Shown here one piece after another: positions 33,210 to 35,167 of a DNA stretch of 35,167 nt (position 1 is its first letter; the number at the start of each line of letters is the position of its first letter). Source of the stretch: a bacterium (lineage in GTDB: Bacteria; Bacillota_I; Bacilli_A; RF39; UBA660); assembly GCA_019421005.1 (NCBI GenBank), contig JAHZGA010000007.1, positions 1 through 35,167 on the forward strand, given 5' to 3'. The position numbers and the translations under genes are program-made. The notes beneath the pieces were generated by a model that saw only the letters and a program-made list of their open reading frames with translations, was not told where the DNA came from and searched no databases.

Positions 33210-33248
33210 GTTATTCCAGTGTACTGGAATAACTTTACAAAAAATGAA
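33195..33248. repeat. 54-bp near-perfect palindrome over the ATPase promoter
   Basis: Two perfect 26-base arms (33195-33220 and 33223-33248) around a two-base centre (GT). The centre reads TTCCAGT-GT-ACTGGAA. It lies between the metallophosphoesterase and the ATPase gene and covers the ATPase -35. It could be an operator, a cruciform-forming site or a small mobile repeat. Confidence 0.85.
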
Positions 33249-33345
33249 AATTGTTACAGAGATAAATCGTTTTTCATACTCCATTTAATTATTTTAATTA
33301 AAAATAAACTTATAAAAAGTTCAATTAATTTGTTTTTAATTACAA

Positions 33346-34110
33346 TTATATTCCATAAAAATATTTAAGAATATTTATTTTATCCGGAAATTCAGTATTC
33401 ATGATTTTATTTATAAATTTATCCCTATCATATTTTAGTTTTCTTCTTTCAAATTTACTATTTTTTGATATTTCTACAACTGCATAAAATGTATATTCAT
33501 CTTTTGTACATCCTGCACTTTCAACTATTTCAATATTTGTTAATTTTCTTTTACTATCAATAACATCTTCCAATGTAACATTTACTTCATTAATATTCAA
33601 TGACTTATGAAGATGACCAATAAAATACATAATAGAAGTATTGTTATATTTTCTCCATAAATTGATATCTTTTTTTAAATGATTATTTTCAAATGGATAT
33701 ATATCATCTTCATTATTTATTAAATAATGACAGAAAACATATTTTTTATTAAATTTCGAATTATCACAACTATTATTTAATTCATAATATAAAGGACATT
33801 TTTTTATATAATCTATCTCCTTATCTGTTAAAGTTTCTTTAATCCATTTGTAATGATTTTTTTCTTCTTCTGATATTGTTAAATCAAAATCTGTTCCTTT
33901 AAGCAAATATATTTCATGATTGCCTAAAACAGATTTAATATTATTTTCTATTAATAAATCTACACATTCTTTTGAGTTTGGTCCAATATCTATCGTATCC
34001 CCAAGACATATTATTTCATCAATGTTTTGTGTTTTTATATCTTCTAATATAGCTTCTAATGCTTCTAAATTACCATGTATATCAGTTATTAATGCAATTC
34101 TTTTTTTCAT
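33346..34110 (-). CDS. calcineurin-like metallophosphoesterase
   Basis: 254 aa from the chosen ATG. The N-terminus carries the full metal-binding set: ITDIHGN (DxH), CLGDTIDIGP (GDxxD), VLGNHE (GNHE), then a His (VFCHYL) and GHLHKS (GHxH) near residue 178. The core resembles YfcE/Ser-Thr phosphatase-type enzymes; the substrate is unknown. Start 34110 (MKKRIALITD) is chosen because GAGAGG lies six bases upstream; the frame extends 29 codons further without a good site. The last 70 residues are lysine-rich and not part of the core. Monocistronic. Confidence 0.9.
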   Translation of the reverse strand: MKKRIALITDIHGNLEALEAILEDIKTQNIDEIICLGDTIDIGPNSKECVDLLIENNIKSVLGNHEIYLLKGTDFDLTISEEEKNHYKWIKETLTDKEIDYIKKCPLYYELNNSCDNSKFNKKYVFCHYLINNEDDIYPFENNHLKKDINLWRKYNNTSIMYFIGHLHKSLNINEVNVTLEDVIDSKRKLTNIEIVESAGCTKDEYTFYAVVEISKNSKFERRKLKYDRDKFINKIMNTEFPDKINILKYFYGI

Positions 34111-34324
34111 ATCTAACCTCTCATATCTTTTATAATTAAAATCGTAAAGAAACTTACTAATTATTAAAGTATCAATTTTTTTTGATAATATCATCAAATA
34201 AGTATTAATGATAATTCCGTTTTTTTAAATATACGCACTAATCAAACATTTTTTTGCGCAAAAATAATGATTATGCTAATTTTCGATTATGTTTCTAAAT
34301 TATTATAAATTTAATATTAATCTA

Positions 34325-34353
34325 TTGTATTTAGAACAAATGTTTGCTATAAT
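34325..34353 (+). promoter_or_regulatory. promoter of the toxin-like mRNA
   Basis: TTGTAT (34325-34330), 17-base spacer, TATAAT (34348-34353). The predicted start near 34360 coincides with the first base of GGATACATTTGA, the 5' element that is complementary to the mRNA 3' end. Confidence 0.7.
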
Positions 34354-34389
34354 GATAACGGATACATTTGAAATATATCAGATGCTTTC

Positions 34390-34420
34390 CCTTTCTATTT
34401 ATCAAATGATAAAAGAAAGG
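34390..34420 (+). promoter_or_regulatory. hairpin masking the toxin ribosome-binding site
   Basis: CCTTTCTATTTATCA (34390-34404) pairs with TGATAAAAGAAAGG (34407-34420) with one bulged A. The right arm includes the AAAGG part of the ribosome-binding region (AAAGGCGGTGG), so the folded mRNA should be poorly translated. Confidence 0.7.
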
Positions 34421-34431
34421 CGGTGGTATTT

Positions 34432-34509
34432 ATGACAAAAAGGGAATTTTCTCTATTTATTATAATATTACTCCTATTCTTAGTAGTAATTATTTTACTC
34501 ATAAAATAG
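34432..34509 (+). CDS. 25-aa hydrophobic peptide, probable type I toxin
   Basis: A 25-codon ORF begins MTKREFSLF and continues as a single hydrophobic helix rich in Ile, Leu and Val, ending in Ile-Lys. Size and layout (charged N-terminus, one helix, terminal Lys) resemble small membrane toxins of the TxpA/Bsr/holin-like groups, though I cannot name a family. A strong ribosome-binding site (AAAGGCGGTGG) sits before the ATG but is partly masked by a hairpin. The gene has its own promoter, 5'-3' mRNA complementarity, and a convergent antisense promoter downstream. Together these fit a type I toxin-antitoxin module. No experimental support is available from sequence alone. Confidence 0.7.
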   Translation: MTKREFSLFIIILLLFLVVIILLIK

Positions 34510-34510
34510 C

Positions 34511-34549
34511 AAAAGCATCTGATTTCACACCTATGTGATTTCAGATGCT
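34511..34549 (-). terminator. terminator of the antisense RNA
   Basis: AGCATCTGA (34514-34522) pairs with TCAGATGCT (34541-34549), with an inner TCACA/TGTGA stem and CCTA loop. On the minus strand it is followed by TTTT (forward A-run 34511-34514). Confidence 0.75.
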
Positions 34550-34565
34550 ATAACCCTAAGGGATT

Positions 34566-34600
34566 GCATTTGATCACCCACAATCAAATGTATCCTTTTT
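34566..34600 (+). terminator. terminator of the toxin-like mRNA
   Basis: CATTTGAT (34567-34574) pairs with ATCAAATG (34583-34590); a T-run follows at 34596-34600. The right arm is part of TCAAATGTATCC (34584-34595), which can alternatively pair with the mRNA 5' end. Confidence 0.7.
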
Positions 34601-34628
34601 ATTTTATGCAAGTCATCTTGACATATAC

Positions 34629-34657
34629 ATAATAACATAAAACTGTTTTTTTGACAA
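34629..34657 (-). promoter_or_regulatory. antisense RNA promoter
   Basis: Minus-strand TTGTCA (34652-34657), 17-base spacer, TATTAT (34629-34634); a strong match to the sigma-A consensus pointing back into the toxin gene. Confidence 0.75.
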
Positions 34658-34738
34658 GTCGTTTATATTTTCTCAAAAAGTTCGAGTATCAATCTGGTGT
34701 GAATGCCACAGATATCTACAACTTGTAAATGATAATAT

Positions 34739-34795
34739 AGAATTGGTACAAAAATGTCAATCTAGGAATTGGACAATTTTGTACCAATTCTTTTT
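34739..34795 (+). terminator. strong orphan hairpin with T-run
   Basis: AGAATTGGTACAAAA (34739-34753) pairs perfectly with 34777-34791, followed by T residues; a shorter TGTCAAT/ATTGGACA stem lies inside. No gene ends just upstream on this strand, so it may end an unrecognised small RNA or be a remnant. The rest of 34604-35028 holds no gene I can support. Confidence 0.55.
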
Positions 34796-35028
34796 CATAG
34801 AAACTTCTTTTAGAAATTGGTATTTTCTATATTAAATCCAAAACTATAAAAGTCTAGACAGATTTTCCAATGGTGCCTGTGGTTAAGTTATTTCAAACTT
34901 TCACTCACAAATTAGAAATATTTATAATTTTATATCAATTTCTATTGATATTTTACCAATTAATTAAGTTAAAGACAATAGTTTTTAACAAATTTAAACA
35001 ATAAAAATAAATTGAAAAAGACATGTTA

Positions 35029-35166
35029 TTAATTTTTATCTTTTTTATATTGTTTTTTACAAACCAAACCCATACCTAAAGTTTTTTTCTTTGCTTTTAT
35101 TTTTTCTTCTATTTTATCTTTTTGTTTATTCATTTTAGTTAGCATATCTAAATTTGCATCTGTTTG
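35029..35166 (-). CDS. 3' end of an unknown gene, cut by the window edge
   Basis: An open minus-strand frame runs from the right window edge to TAA at 35029-35031. The 45 visible residues are very lysine-rich and helical (KMNKQKDKIEEKIKAKKKT), followed by LGMGLVCKKQYKKDKN. It looks like the basic C-terminal tail of a longer protein. The family cannot be told from this fragment. Confidence 0.5.
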   Translation of the reverse strand, partial: QTDANLDMLTKMNKQKDKIEEKIKAKKKTLGMGLVCKKQYKKDKN

Positions 35167-35167
35167 A

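Larger units (their letters stand above)
34508..34622 (-). ncRNA. probable antisense RNA (antitoxin), about 115 nt
   Basis: A minus-strand promoter (34629-34657) would start a transcript near 34622. It would run through the complement of the toxin mRNA 3' region and stop at the hairpin 34514-34549, followed by TTTT. It overlaps the toxin mRNA 3' end and, through the repeats CATTTGA and TCAGATGC that occur at both ends of the locus, could also pair with its 5' region. Ends are predicted, not measured. Confidence 0.6.

Noticed and set aside
34360..34600. Repeated motifs at the right end as a CRISPR array or tracrRNA
   Set aside because: The repeats are only 7-9 bases, not evenly spaced, and are explained by the paired stems of the toxin-like mRNA; no cas gene is present.
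34870..35004. Plus-strand ORF of 44 codons with a hydrophobic translation near the right end
   Set aside because: No ribosome-binding site or promoter and typical of chance ORFs in AT-rich DNA; not supported as a second toxin.

Overview
The window is AT-rich DNA with tight bacterial gene packing, Gram-positive style Shine-Dalgarno sites (GGAGG, AGGTGAT) and canonical TTGACA/TATAAT promoters. TGA is a stop codon (it ends murF and the alpha/beta hydrolase gene), so the mycoplasma code does not apply. Cell-wall genes (murF, ddl) are present. Two gene blocks keep the order I recall from Bacillus subtilis: rel-secDF-comN-spoVB-yrbG-yrzE...tgt, and lexA / small SOS protein / tkt-sirA-yneF. This points to a low-GC member of the Bacilli, perhaps one of the uncultured gut lineages near RF39 or the Erysipelotrichia. 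The lineage is an inference; no rRNA is present.

Layout. 1-2087: rel ((p)ppGpp synthetase, 3' end off the window), with a degraded hydrolase site and a possible leader ORF. 2178-9877: secDF, comN, a SpoVB-like flippase, a DUF421 protein, a YrzE-like protein, an ABC-F ATPase and tgt. 9973-11300: an orphan protein and a class I glutamine-amidotransferase-like hydrolase. 11329-15024: yneF, sirA, tkt, a 44-aa SOS membrane peptide and lexA, with LexA boxes in the divergent promoter region. 15326-18828: alpha/beta hydrolase, membrane-anchored murF and ddl, read leftward as a coupled operon. 18920-20893: NfeD, SPFH/stomatin and a CPBP protease. 20949-23242: a lipoprotein, then an operon of two DUF1292-like proteins flanking a 427-aa protein.

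23559-31813 is accessory surface biology. A 2205-residue surface protein carries Ig-like repeats, BspA-type leucine-rich repeats and lectin-like domains, followed by two small genes. One lectin-like domain contains a sharply bounded ~100-bp GC-rich, A-poor patch that looks like the variable region of a diversity-generating retroelement. The gene also has an in-frame TAA 84 codons before what looks like its original end. 31962-34110 holds an AAA_14/DUF4143 ATPase with a 54-bp palindrome at its promoter, and a metallophosphoesterase.

The right end holds a compact locus that fits a type I toxin-antitoxin module: a 25-residue hydrophobic peptide with a sequestered ribosome-binding site, 5'-3' mRNA complementarity and a convergent antisense promoter. 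After it come about 400 bases of mostly non-coding DNA and the 3' end of one unknown gene cut by the window edge. No tRNA, rRNA, CRISPR array or transposase gene was seen.
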